Below are positions 9,738-16,947 of a stretch of DNA of 64,000 nt, piece after piece. The notes under the pieces were generated by a model, which made no database searches, was not told the origin of the DNA, and saw nothing but the letters and a program-made list of their open reading frames with translations. The stretch is from positions 1,612,001 through 1,676,000 of the forward strand of contig OY764195.2 in NCBI GenBank assembly GCA_963668245.2. Direction: 5' to 3'. The number at the start of each line of letters is the position of its first letter. The first letter of the stretch is position 1. The position numbers and the translations under genes are program-made. The stretch is from Anoxybacterium sp963668245 (GTDB lineage Bacteria > Bacillota > Clostridia > Peptostreptococcales > Anaerovoracaceae).

Positions 9738-9767
9738 AATATACCCGTGAAAAATTGGTATAATCAA
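9738..9767 (-). promoter_or_regulatory. SigA-type promoter for the small membrane protein
   Basis: Minus-strand TTGATT (9762-9767) and TATATT (9738-9743) are separated by 18 bases. The -10 lies about 40 bases upstream of the ATG at 9695. Confidence 0.45.
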
Positions 9768-9778
9768 ACAATAAAAGG

Positions 9779-10318
9779 TTATATCCCGCTTGGAGACCAA
9801 CCCGAAAGATCGGAAATGATTGAAATATGATTTGAAATTATCCTTCGTATTTCTTTTATGCGGTGTTCTTTTAATTCAACTTTCGGTAAGATGATGACAA
9901 AATATTGATCGATAAATATGAAAAAGTGAGTATCGCACTCTACCACCTGATCGATTTCTGACCAAAGGTAGGTTGATTCTTCTATGTGAGTCCATTTTAC
10001 AACCAACCCAGATTCATCTAAAAACATATCTTGTTGCTTATTTACGATTTGAGAAGCTGCTTTTTCCAGTTTTCGAGCATCCATACTAATCCAAGAATAC
10101 AAAGCAAGAATCACCAAACCACCTAACAAACCAGTAGGTTTAAAAAATGAAAAAGAGTAAGCGGTCTGACTTAATACAAGTAAAATAATCGAAATTAGAA
10201 GCAGATAAACTACAAAACGAGTTCGCTGGGGCTTTTGTTTGTACATATAGTAGTTTCTAAGGACATTATAATCCGACTTTGTGACGAAGGACTGAATCTT
10301 AATTGTGTTTTCACTCAT
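9779..10318 (-). CDS. YcxB-like membrane protein
   Basis: This 179-residue protein resembles the YcxB family of unknown function. A short cytoplasmic N-terminus with the typical DYNVLRNYYMYK segment precedes two membrane helices (about 36-55 and 62-76). A C-terminal soluble domain includes DMFLDESGLVVKW, TYLWSEIDQVVE and FFIFIDQYFVIILPK, a beta-rich pattern usual for the YcxB C-terminal domain. The ATG has GGAGG 10 bases upstream. It shares a divergent intergenic region with the MFS gene. No function is known for the family. Confidence 0.75.
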   Translation of the reverse strand: MSENTIKIQSFVTKSDYNVLRNYYMYKQKPQRTRFVVYLLLISIILLVLSQTAYSFSFFKPTGLLGGLVILALYSWISMDARKLEKAASQIVNKQQDMFLDESGLVVKWTHIEESTYLWSEIDQVVECDTHFFIFIDQYFVIILPKVELKEHRIKEIRRIISNHISIISDLSGWSPSGI

Positions 10319-10406
10319 AATTGTATAACCTCCATATTGATACGATTAGTATACTTTAGAATAGAATGATTGTAAATAAATCCAAAGGACCTATAAGTAA
10401 TACTTG

Positions 10407-10425
10407 CACAATAATAAGAATTGTG
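10407..10425. promoter_or_regulatory. Dyad CACAAT-N7-ATTGTG, possible operator for the MFS gene
   Basis: A perfect 6-bp inverted repeat with a 7-base spacer lies about 85 bases before the MFS start. It begins inside TTGCAC and is followed at once by GATAAT, so it overlaps a possible promoter. The regulator is not identifiable here. Confidence 0.35.
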
Positions 10426-10510
10426 ATAATCTGCATAGTATGACAAGACAGCTAGATATTCAAGTGTAAGACTGTCTGGAATGTTGTTTGAGAATAGGAG
10501 AGAAGAGAGT

Positions 10511-11857
10511 ATGGATCGTATCGCAAGTCGTATCGACAGGCTACCTATGACCCCGATGATGAAAAAGATTCTGTTATTAACGGGAATTGGCTGGATGTTT
10601 GATGCAATGGATCAAGGAATGGTTTCGGGTGTAATGGCGGCAATAGGCAGTGATTGGGGGCTTTCAACAGCACAGATCGGACTTCTAGGAAGTGCTGGAA
10701 TGCTTGGAATGATATTGGGTGCAGCGCTGTCTGGCATGGCTGCGGATAAGTGGGGCAGAAGAAACATTGTCATGATTACCCTGATTATCTATGGCATATC
10801 CAGTGGTTTAGCAGGATTTTCAGTCAACTATCCGATGCTTCTGGTTTTAAGATTTTGTACGGGATTTGGATTGGGTGGTGAATTACCAGCTGCATCCACT
10901 TTAGTTAGTGAGTTTTCTCCGAAGAAAATTCGCGGACGAAATGTTATTATTCTGGAAAGCTTTTGGGCGTGGGGATGGATTCTTGCTGCTTTGGTAGCGT
11001 ATCTTTTAATACCAGTATATGGATGGAGAATGGCATTTTGGGTTGGTGCGGTACCAGCACTTTTTGCAGCATATTTACGAAGAGCTGTTCCTGAGTCGCC
11101 TAGATTCTTGGAAAAAGCGGGACGCTATGCAGAAGCCGATCAACTGGTATCTATCATGGAAGGACAAGCTAATCTGAAAATGGCAAGGGATACCGAGAAA
11201 AATATAACAAGTAGCTTGGAGCAAAAAAGTAGAAGAATTCCTTTTGCAGAACTTTGGTCAAATCGCTATATTAAAACTACAATTGTCCTTTGGATTGTAT
11301 GGTTTGGAATCAATTTTGGATACTACGGCTTTGTTCTTTGGACACCCTCCTTACTTATGGTGAAAGGGTTTGCCATGGTTAGAAGTTTCCAGTTTACTTT
11401 GATTATGTGTTTTGCTCAGCTACCAGGATACTTTAGTGCAGCATATTTGGTTGAAAAAATAGGCAGAAAAAAAGTATTGTCTATCTACTTTGCTGGTACG
11501 GCTGTTGCGGCTTGGCTATTTGGTCATGCATCCGAGGTGTCTCAAGTTCTAACGTTTGGTTGTTTGCTGTACTTTTTTAGTCTTGGTGCTTGGGGATGCG
11601 TATACACCTATACACCAGAAGTCTACCCGACAATTGCTAGAGCCAGTGGTTCAGGTTGGGCAGCAGCGTTTGGACGAATTGGCGCATTTATTGCTCCGCT
11701 GGTAGTACCAGTGCTATACTTAAAATATGGGGAACAAGCAGGCTATGGATATGTATTCGGATTATTGACTGGAGTATTCGCTTTCGTTGCGATTATTGTT
11801 GCGATATTTGGGCAAGAAACAATGGGAAAATCATTAGAGGAAATTAGCGAAGCGTAA
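10511..11857 (+). CDS. MFS transporter, metabolite:H+ symporter type
   Basis: A 12-helix major facilitator carrier of 448 residues. The loop 2-3 motif GMAADKWGRRN and the GRKKV-type repeat in the second half (EKIGRKKVLS) are clear. FDAMDQGM in helix 1 and GGELPAASTLVSEFSPKKIRGR after helix 4 place it with the sugar-porter and aromatic-acid/niacin-like symporters. The substrate cannot be read. I prefer the ATG at 10511 because AGGAG lies 10 bases upstream; an in-frame ATG at 10481 has no ribosome site. It is monocistronic, with a terminator at 11904-11942. Confidence 0.85.
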   Translation: MDRIASRIDRLPMTPMMKKILLLTGIGWMFDAMDQGMVSGVMAAIGSDWGLSTAQIGLLGSAGMLGMILGAALSGMAADKWGRRNIVMITLIIYGISSGLAGFSVNYPMLLVLRFCTGFGLGGELPAASTLVSEFSPKKIRGRNVIILESFWAWGWILAALVAYLLIPVYGWRMAFWVGAVPALFAAYLRRAVPESPRFLEKAGRYAEADQLVSIMEGQANLKMARDTEKNITSSLEQKSRRIPFAELWSNRYIKTTIVLWIVWFGINFGYYGFVLWTPSLLMVKGFAMVRSFQFTLIMCFAQLPGYFSAAYLVEKIGRKKVLSIYFAGTAVAAWLFGHASEVSQVLTFGCLLYFFSLGAWGCVYTYTPEVYPTIARASGSGWAAAFGRIGAFIAPLVVPVLYLKYGEQAGYGYVFGLLTGVFAFVAIIVAIFGQETMGKSLEEISEA

Positions 11858-11903
11858 TTTTTCCCATATTTCCATTTGTTCGTCAGAGATTCTTCAAAAA
11901 ATT

Positions 11904-11942
11904 AGATTATCCTAATTAATGTAGTAGGATAATCTTTTTTTG
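11904..11942 (+). terminator. Rho-independent terminator after the MFS gene
   Basis: An 11-bp perfect stem (11904-11914 with 11924-11934) has a nine-base loop and runs into seven T. Confidence 0.9.
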
Positions 11943-12070
11943 TATTTCGTGATAAACAATATTTGGATTTGCAGACGAATGAATGCAATATGGACATTTA
12001 AGAGCTTAGGCAACCTATCCCCTCCTAAGAAGCGGAGTTTCGGAGAAAATTACTTATAAATTAGAGGCGT

Positions 12071-12238
12071 TCATGCCTTCTTGATTATATCGCGATAGCG
12101 TTGCTTTATATTTGAAAGCGCAGCAATCCCAATCCAGAATAAAAGGAAGTAAGGTATCGTATTCATCAAAAATAATGGTAGGGGGAAGATTCGCTATCCG
12201 TACCATAACAAACAATCTAATGGGAAGAACGGAAACCA
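12071..12238 (-). pseudogene. Possible remnant of a small membrane protein
   Basis: In one minus-strand frame the sequence reads as a plausible membrane-protein end. The last 31 codons begin MNTIPYFLLFWIGIAAL and end with a basic tail NIKQRYRDIIKKA. Upstream the same frame continues as hydrophobic, aromatic sequence but is broken by TAG at 12194-12196 and again at 12239-12241. No ribosome site precedes the internal ATG at 12166. I read it as a decayed gene. A different frame here (12054-12248) starts at a TAATG overlap with the upstream gene, but its peptide is not protein-like. Confidence 0.25.
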
Positions 12239-12247
12239 CTAAATTCA

Positions 12248-12721
12248 TTACGGTTCTTTCTTTTCCGCCATATTGTCCTCGTCATATTCTGGTTTGATTT
12301 TTACTGCACCTACGGTTAAGGCACCGACGATAGCTACTTTTGCAAGGGTTTTCATACCGTGAATCAATTTGTCTTTGTCTTTTTCCCTTGCTCCTTCGAC
12401 AATTTCACCAGTATTTTCTATGATTGTTTTTACATTTGTTTTTACATTCCCAATCATTTGAGAACCAGCTTCTACAAGATCATCTTTACCTTCTTTTGTT
12501 TTATTGGCATCTTTTGTGACGGCACCTGTGATGAAATCGGTAGCACCACTGGCAACATTGCCAGCAATTGTGCCTGTAAGTATGGTGGAATCTATCACGC
12601 TTTCCCCTAAATCATCTAAAATTTGTTGGCCAGACATTTTGCCAACAAAGGACAATGTACCACCAATAACTCCTCCAACAATCGCCCCTGCGATAATACT
12701 TGTTTTTTTAATTTGTTTCAT
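12248..12721 (-). CDS. Unknown glycine/alanine-rich protein with hydrophobic ends
   Basis: I do not recognise this 157-residue protein. It starts with a basic tip and a hydrophobic, glycine-rich segment (IIAGAIVGGVIGGTLSFVG). A middle full of Thr, Gly and Ala follows (TGTIAGNVASGATDFITGAV), then a charged region with repeated KDK/EGK pieces. A second hydrophobic stretch (VAIVGALTVGAVKI) precedes an acidic tail. It may sit in or on the membrane. The ATG at 12721 has GGGAGG 8 bases upstream; an earlier GTG at 12730 overlaps that site and is less likely. It ends beside a decayed frame. Confidence 0.7.
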   Translation of the reverse strand: MKQIKKTSIIAGAIVGGVIGGTLSFVGKMSGQQILDDLGESVIDSTILTGTIAGNVASGATDFITGAVTKDANKTKEGKDDLVEAGSQMIGNVKTNVKTIIENTGEIVEGAREKDKDKLIHGMKTLAKVAIVGALTVGAVKIKPEYDEDNMAEKKEP

Positions 12722-12865
12722 GTCTAGCACCTCCCAAAAGCTGAAACGGAACCGAGTCTAGCTATAATACTTTCAGTATGACTAGTATACCTTAAATCGA
12801 TGCTGATGAAAATCATGAAATATATGATTTGGAGAATTGAAAATAAAAACAATTGAATATTTCCT

Positions 12866-12895
12866 TTGACAATAAGTGTGCACATGTTATATAAT
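12866..12895 (+). promoter_or_regulatory. SigA-type promoter for tRNA-Arg
   Basis: A perfect TTGACA (12866-12871) and a perfect TATAAT (12890-12895) lie 18 bases apart. The tRNA begins 31 bases after the -10, leaving a short 5' leader. Confidence 0.85.
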
Positions 12896-12925
12896 AAGTT
12901 TTGTACTCTGAAAAATGAAAGCGAT

Positions 12926-13002
12926 GCGCCCATAGCTCAGCTGGATAGAGTAGCGCACTACGAATGCGAAGGTCGGGGGTTCGAATCCCTCTGGGCGCAC
13001 CA
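12926..13002 (+). tRNA. tRNA-Arg (anticodon ACG), CCA encoded
   Basis: The cloverleaf can be drawn by hand. The acceptor GCGCCCA pairs with TGGGCGC; the D stem is GCTC/GAGT; the anticodon loop is CTACGAA with ACG at 34-36; the T arm is GGGGGTTCGAATCCCTC. The discriminator A and an encoded CCA end at 13002. The anticodon stem has a G27-A43 mismatch at its top and four good pairs below. ACG is expected to be edited to ICG and to read CGU, CGC and CGA. The gene has its own promoter and terminator. Confidence 0.95.
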
Positions 13003-13012
13003 CAAACAATAA

Positions 13013-13036
13013 AGCCACCAAATAGGTGGTTTTTTT
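13013..13036 (+). terminator. Terminator after tRNA-Arg
   Basis: A short stem AAGCCACC / GGTGGTTT (with a G-U pair) is followed by a run of T. It starts ten bases after the tRNA CCA end. Confidence 0.85.
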
Positions 13037-13043
13037 GTACAAT

Positions 13044-13070
13044 GAGGGATTCGAACCCAAAAGGGCGCGA
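13044..13070 (+). repeat. Partial tRNA-3'-end-like sequence downstream of tRNA-Arg
   Basis: The 15-base string GAGGGATTCGAACCC is the exact reverse complement of the T arm of the tRNA just upstream. Read directly, GGGATTCGAACCC followed four bases later by GGGCGC also mimics the T arm plus 3' acceptor strand of that tRNA. It is not a complete tRNA. It may be a degenerate attachment-site duplication or a recurrent element. Confidence 0.45.
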
Positions 13071-13158
13071 ACGTGAAGAAAATCATCTTGTTTTCTTTTT
13101 CTATACCATAAAAACGTTTGAAATTGAACGTTTGTTCCGATTAAAATTTTGGTATTCT

Positions 13159-13923
13159 TTATAAAATATATGGAGAAAGCTGAATTGCGTATTTCGGAAG
13201 CAGACTTCTGTAATATTCGATTTTATCCATATAATCATCATTCTTAAAGAATGAGATGGATAGGCACGCTGTTACTTGACCGCGGCAGTTTTTAATTGGG
13301 ACGCCAACGGCAGCGATATAAGAAAATGTTTCGTTGATACTTACCACAAACTGCTCTTCTCTGATCTTGGCATACTCTGCTAAAATTTCTTCTTTTTCTA
13401 CGAGTGTATTCTCACAGATTTTTTCAAAGTCCTGTTTGTCTAATAAGTCTTCTATAATATCCTGATCGTAAAATGCCATCAAGCATTTGCCGTAACAACC
13501 TCGATTCATTGGATAGAACTGCCCAGAAGTATAATTTGTTTTTAGAGGCTGGCTTGTCTCAATTTCATATAGTGAAATCACTTGATTGCCATCTCGAATG
13601 GCCAAACCTACTGATTCTGCAACTATATTAGAAATTTCGTTGAGGATGGTTAAGGTTTCTTCCTTGTTGGTATTTTTATTGAGATAACTTTGACCTAGAT
13701 AAAATAAAACTGGACCTAAATGATATAGTCCGAAGGAATCTCTTACAATAAAGGAAGCGTCCTCTAAAGGTTTAATGGATCGATTGACGGCAGAACGGTT
13801 TAATCCTGTTAGCTTGACAATATTTGCAATGGTAAGACCTTGGTCGCTTTCTCCTATGGTTGTTAGAATGTTCAATGATTTTTCAATGCTATTTAGCTTT
13901 TCTAGAGTATTCATTTGATCCAT
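13159..13923 (-). CDS. IclR-family transcriptional regulator
   Basis: A 254-residue DNA-binding regulator. The N-terminal winged helix-turn-helix (about 10-75) includes LTIANIVKLTGLNRSAVNRSIKPLED. The C-terminal effector domain includes MNRGCYGKCLMAFYD and VGVPIKNCRGQVTACLSIS, both typical IclR segments. I start at the ATG at 13923 because AGGGG lies 8 bases upstream; the longer frame from 13956 adds a lysine-rich tail and lacks a site. It is divergent from the D-aminoacylase operon and is the obvious candidate to control it, probably through a small carboxylate effector. Confidence 0.88.
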   Translation of the reverse strand: MDQMNTLEKLNSIEKSLNILTTIGESDQGLTIANIVKLTGLNRSAVNRSIKPLEDASFIVRDSFGLYHLGPVLFYLGQSYLNKNTNKEETLTILNEISNIVAESVGLAIRDGNQVISLYEIETSQPLKTNYTSGQFYPMNRGCYGKCLMAFYDQDIIEDLLDKQDFEKICENTLVEKEEILAEYAKIREEQFVVSINETFSYIAAVGVPIKNCRGQVTACLSISFFKNDDYMDKIEYYRSLLPKYAIQLSPYIL

Positions 13924-14074
13924 TTCGTCATCCCCTTTTCTTTTCTTCCTTTTCATATTAGCCTATTTTTACAGAAGCAACAACAAGTATTTCAGAGAGG
14001 AATCGTGTAGTTGGCTTCTAGAATGACCGATTACGGGAATTAAAAATAATTGTCAGATAATTTAAAAAAACATA

Positions 14075-14103
14075 TTGCAATTCATAAATGACGATAGTAA
14101 TAT
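14075..14103 (+). promoter_or_regulatory. Promoter candidate of the D-aminoacylase operon
   Basis: TTGCAA (14075-14080) and TAATAT (14098-14103) are 17 bases apart. An overlapping TATAAT at 14103-14108 lacks a well-placed -35. Confidence 0.45.
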
Positions 14104-14124
14104 ATAATTGAAATAAGAACATGG

Positions 14125-14141
14125 TGTTCGAATAGCGAACA
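14125..14141 (+). promoter_or_regulatory. Operator-like dyad TGTTCG-N5-CGAACA
   Basis: A perfect 6-bp inverted repeat sits immediately before the AAGGAGG ribosome site of the first operon gene, downstream of the promoter candidate. This position suits a repressor that blocks transcription, and the divergent IclR protein is the natural binder by inference. Confidence 0.5.
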
Positions 14142-14151
14142 AGGAGGAGAA

Positions 14152-15534
14152 ATGAAATATCAGTATGTCATTGAAAACGGTACAGTAATGGATCCGAAGT
14201 CGAATCTTTGCACGGTAGCAAATATTGGAATTGTGGAAGACAAGATTGCAATTATCACAAGAAGCCAAATAGAGGGAACGGTACGGATTGATGCTACCAA
14301 TAGAATTGTATGTCCTGGTTTTATCGATCCTCATAATCATAGTGATGGACAGATTTTTAGTGGACAAGTATTGGCAAGGATGGGTGTCACAAGCATTATA
14401 GTAGGTTCTTGTGGATCTGGACCGCATCCAGTAAAACCATTCTTAGAGAGAATTGATCAAAAAGGATATCCAATAAACTGCGGAACTTTGGCGCCTACAT
14501 CAGAACATATAAGGGAGGCTGTTGGAATTACAGATCCGTTTGGGATAGCTTCTAAAGAGCAAATTGAAAAAATGTGTGCTTTGGCAGAACAAGATTTGGA
14601 AGATGGAGCTTTTGGTATCTCTTTTGGTTTGGAATATGCTCCAAATACCCAGTGGGATGAAATTATTGCTTTGAGTAGAGTCGTTGCAAAATATGACAAG
14701 GTAATCCCTGTTCATTCTAGAGCTGGTGGCTGGGGAAGCTTAAAAGCTACAGCAGAGGTGATACGAATTCAAGAAGAGACAGGAGGCAGAGTGCTTTTAT
14801 CCCATCATGCCTATCAGTGTGCCAACGGGATGATGCGTGAATCTTTGGATATTATTGAAAAAGCAAGAGAACGAGGACTTCCTATTATGGTAGATAGTGG
14901 TGCGTACGCAGCATTTGCAGCACCTCTCAACTCAGAAGTGTTTTGCGAGGGATGGACTGAAATATATAATTGTGATTATAGTGATTTAGTAGTCTATACG
15001 GGCCCTTATACTGGACAAAGACTGACAAAAGAATTGTTTGAGGAAGTGAAAATAAAGGATCCAGATGCGGGTGTGACTGCATTTATAGGAAGAGAAAATG
15101 AAGTTGTCCTTGCTCTCCAACAACCATATGTGATGATCTCAACGGATGGAGGCTGGCCGACGTTGACTGAAGGGGAAGGGCATCCCCAAACGGCTGGCAC
15201 ATATCCTAAGATACTTGGAAGATTTGTGAGAGAGCAAAATGCCCTTACTCTCATGGATGTTATCGCGAAAGCAACTTGGAATGTAGCTCAATTTTTCAAG
15301 TTGGAGAATAAAGGATGGATAGGCACTGGGGCAGATGCAGATCTTGTAATCTTTGACCCATATACTATTTTAGATACAGCAAACTATATTGGGATGGGCA
15401 ACCCTCTGGAAAAACCGGTGGGTATCGAATATGTGTTTGTAAATGGAAAACCGATTATTGAAGAAGGCCGTTTAAATGAGGAGGTGAGAGCGGGCAAGGC
15501 TTTAAGACAAGCAAATCAATGCTGGAATATCTAA
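14152..15534 (+). CDS. D-aminoacylase / amidohydrolase-family metal hydrolase
   Basis: This 460-residue cytoplasmic enzyme belongs to the amidohydrolase superfamily, in the group of N-acyl-D-amino-acid deacylases and dihydroorotase-like enzymes. The HxH metal pair appears in FIDPHNHSDG (about 60-69). Further ligands are expected in PVHSRAGG and LLSHHAYQ, and the catalytic Asp in MISTDGGWP. The C-terminal beta sandwich ends with VEYVFVNGKPIIEEGR-like residues normal for the fold. It starts at an ATG after AAGGAGGAGA. It leads an operon with a carrier and an M20 peptidase, so it probably removes an acyl group from an imported amino-acid derivative. The exact substrate is unknown. Confidence 0.82.
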   Translation: MKYQYVIENGTVMDPKSNLCTVANIGIVEDKIAIITRSQIEGTVRIDATNRIVCPGFIDPHNHSDGQIFSGQVLARMGVTSIIVGSCGSGPHPVKPFLERIDQKGYPINCGTLAPTSEHIREAVGITDPFGIASKEQIEKMCALAEQDLEDGAFGISFGLEYAPNTQWDEIIALSRVVAKYDKVIPVHSRAGGWGSLKATAEVIRIQEETGGRVLLSHHAYQCANGMMRESLDIIEKARERGLPIMVDSGAYAAFAAPLNSEVFCEGWTEIYNCDYSDLVVYTGPYTGQRLTKELFEEVKIKDPDAGVTAFIGRENEVVLALQQPYVMISTDGGWPTLTEGEGHPQTAGTYPKILGRFVREQNALTLMDVIAKATWNVAQFFKLENKGWIGTGADADLVIFDPYTILDTANYIGMGNPLEKPVGIEYVFVNGKPIIEEGRLNEEVRAGKALRQANQCWNI

Positions 15535-15547
15535 CAGGAGGGATAAA

Positions 15548-16933
15548 ATGGAAAACTATGGAATCCTATCGGTGTTGCCGATGATTACTTTATTCATATT
15601 CGTTTTTGCAACAAAACGAGTAATCTTATCAATCATTGCAGCAACCATTATGGGAATATTTGTGATTGGAGACGGCAATCCAATGCTGTCATGGCTCGAT
15701 TACATACAACGAGGGGGGTTGAATGGCACTACCGTTTGGTTAAATTTACTAATTGCACTCTTTGGAATTTTAATTATGTTATTTGAAAAATCAGGTGCAG
15801 TAACAGAATTTGCTCAATTCTTAAGCAAATATGCAACAACAAGAAAGAAAGCACTTCTAATTACATATGTACTTGGATTATTGATTTTTGTAGATGACTA
15901 TCTGAACAATTTAGCCATTGCTACAGCTATGAAAAAGTTGACAGACAAGTTTAAAGTTCCAAGAACATTGCTTGGATATATCATCAATAGCACAGCCGCA
16001 CCAGTTTGCATCATTTTACCGATTTCTACATGGGCAGTGTTTTATGGGACATTATTTGAATCAAATGGAGTCACTTATAATGGAAGTGGTATGGGTGCAT
16101 ATATTCATGCGATTCCTTATATGTTTTATGGTTGGATTGTTCCGATTGTCGTGCTGCTTGTGATTTTAGGTGTGATTCCTCTTATGGGTATTACAAAAAA
16201 GCACAATCAATTGGCATTAGAGACTGGAATTGTAATCCCGGCAGGTGTCGGTTTTGACAATGATGAACCATACAAGCCTGATGGGTTTGAAGAATCTGAT
16301 GAAGAACTGAAAAAAGCAAAACCGTGGAACTTTTTAATTCCTATGATTGTATTGGTTGTCGTAACCGCAATCTTTGATTTGGATGTAATGCCAGGTTGTA
16401 TTGGTGCTATTATTGCGGCGAGCGTTCTTTATCTTGCAGAACGAAAAATATCATTTAAAGAGCTCTGCGATGCTACTTACGAGGGTGTAGAAAGCATGAA
16501 GTTTGTTTATCTGCAAACAATCTGCATTATGACCTTGGTAGAAATCAATACGACTACTGGATTATCTGATTACATTGTATCAGTTACCTCTCCGATTTTA
16601 AGTGGTGTGTACTTGCCTGTGCTTGTTTTTGTTGTTTTAGGTATTTACTCTTATTTTGGCGGTGGATTCTGGGATATGGCTATGATTTTCATGCCAGTCG
16701 TCATTCCACTCGCAAACATGCTTCATGTAGATCCAATTTTAACGGGAGCAGCATTGATTTCTGCTACGGCGTTTGGCAGCAATACCTATGTTTGTGGTGA
16801 TGGAGTTGTAGTTGCATCTAGAGCAAATGATATTAAACCACCATATCAGATGCTGGGTACTTTACCCTATGCGTTAATCAGTGCTGGTATTTCGGCAATC
16901 TTATTCTTTGTTGTAGGTCTTGTGACTAGCTAG
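15548..16933 (+). CDS. NhaC-like Na+/H+ antiporter-superfamily carrier
   Basis: A 461-residue carrier with about 11 membrane helices. Features shared with NhaC-type proteins are GLLIFVDDYLNNLAIATAMK (about 117-136), STAAPVCIILPISTWAVF, and SYFGGGFWDMAMIFMPVVIPLA toward the C-terminus. It starts 13 bases after the amidohydrolase, with AGGAGGG ahead of the ATG. Its place between two amide-bond hydrolases suggests that it brings in, or exchanges, the substrate or product of that pathway, perhaps with Na+; this is inference. Sequence identity to the other NhaC in this window (7737-9179) looks low by eye. Confidence 0.78.
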   Translation: MENYGILSVLPMITLFIFVFATKRVILSIIAATIMGIFVIGDGNPMLSWLDYIQRGGLNGTTVWLNLLIALFGILIMLFEKSGAVTEFAQFLSKYATTRKKALLITYVLGLLIFVDDYLNNLAIATAMKKLTDKFKVPRTLLGYIINSTAAPVCIILPISTWAVFYGTLFESNGVTYNGSGMGAYIHAIPYMFYGWIVPIVVLLVILGVIPLMGITKKHNQLALETGIVIPAGVGFDNDEPYKPDGFEESDEELKKAKPWNFLIPMIVLVVVTAIFDLDVMPGCIGAIIAASVLYLAERKISFKELCDATYEGVESMKFVYLQTICIMTLVEINTTTGLSDYIVSVTSPILSGVYLPVLVFVVLGIYSYFGGGFWDMAMIFMPVVIPLANMLHVDPILTGAALISATAFGSNTYVCGDGVVVASRANDIKPPYQMLGTLPYALISAGISAILFFVVGLVTS

Positions 16934-16947
16934 TATAAAGGAGTTTT

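Noticed and set aside
12054..12248. A 64-codon minus-strand frame coupled by TAATG to the upstream gene
   Set aside because: The overlap is suggestive, but the peptide lacks protein-like patterns and another frame of the same DNA reads as a broken membrane protein.
12964..13164. A 66-codon plus-strand frame overlapping tRNA-Arg and its terminator
   Set aside because: It starts inside the tRNA and reads through the terminator and the tRNA-like repeat. Such peptides with RIPLGAP and RDSNP are by-products of tRNA-adjacent DNA.
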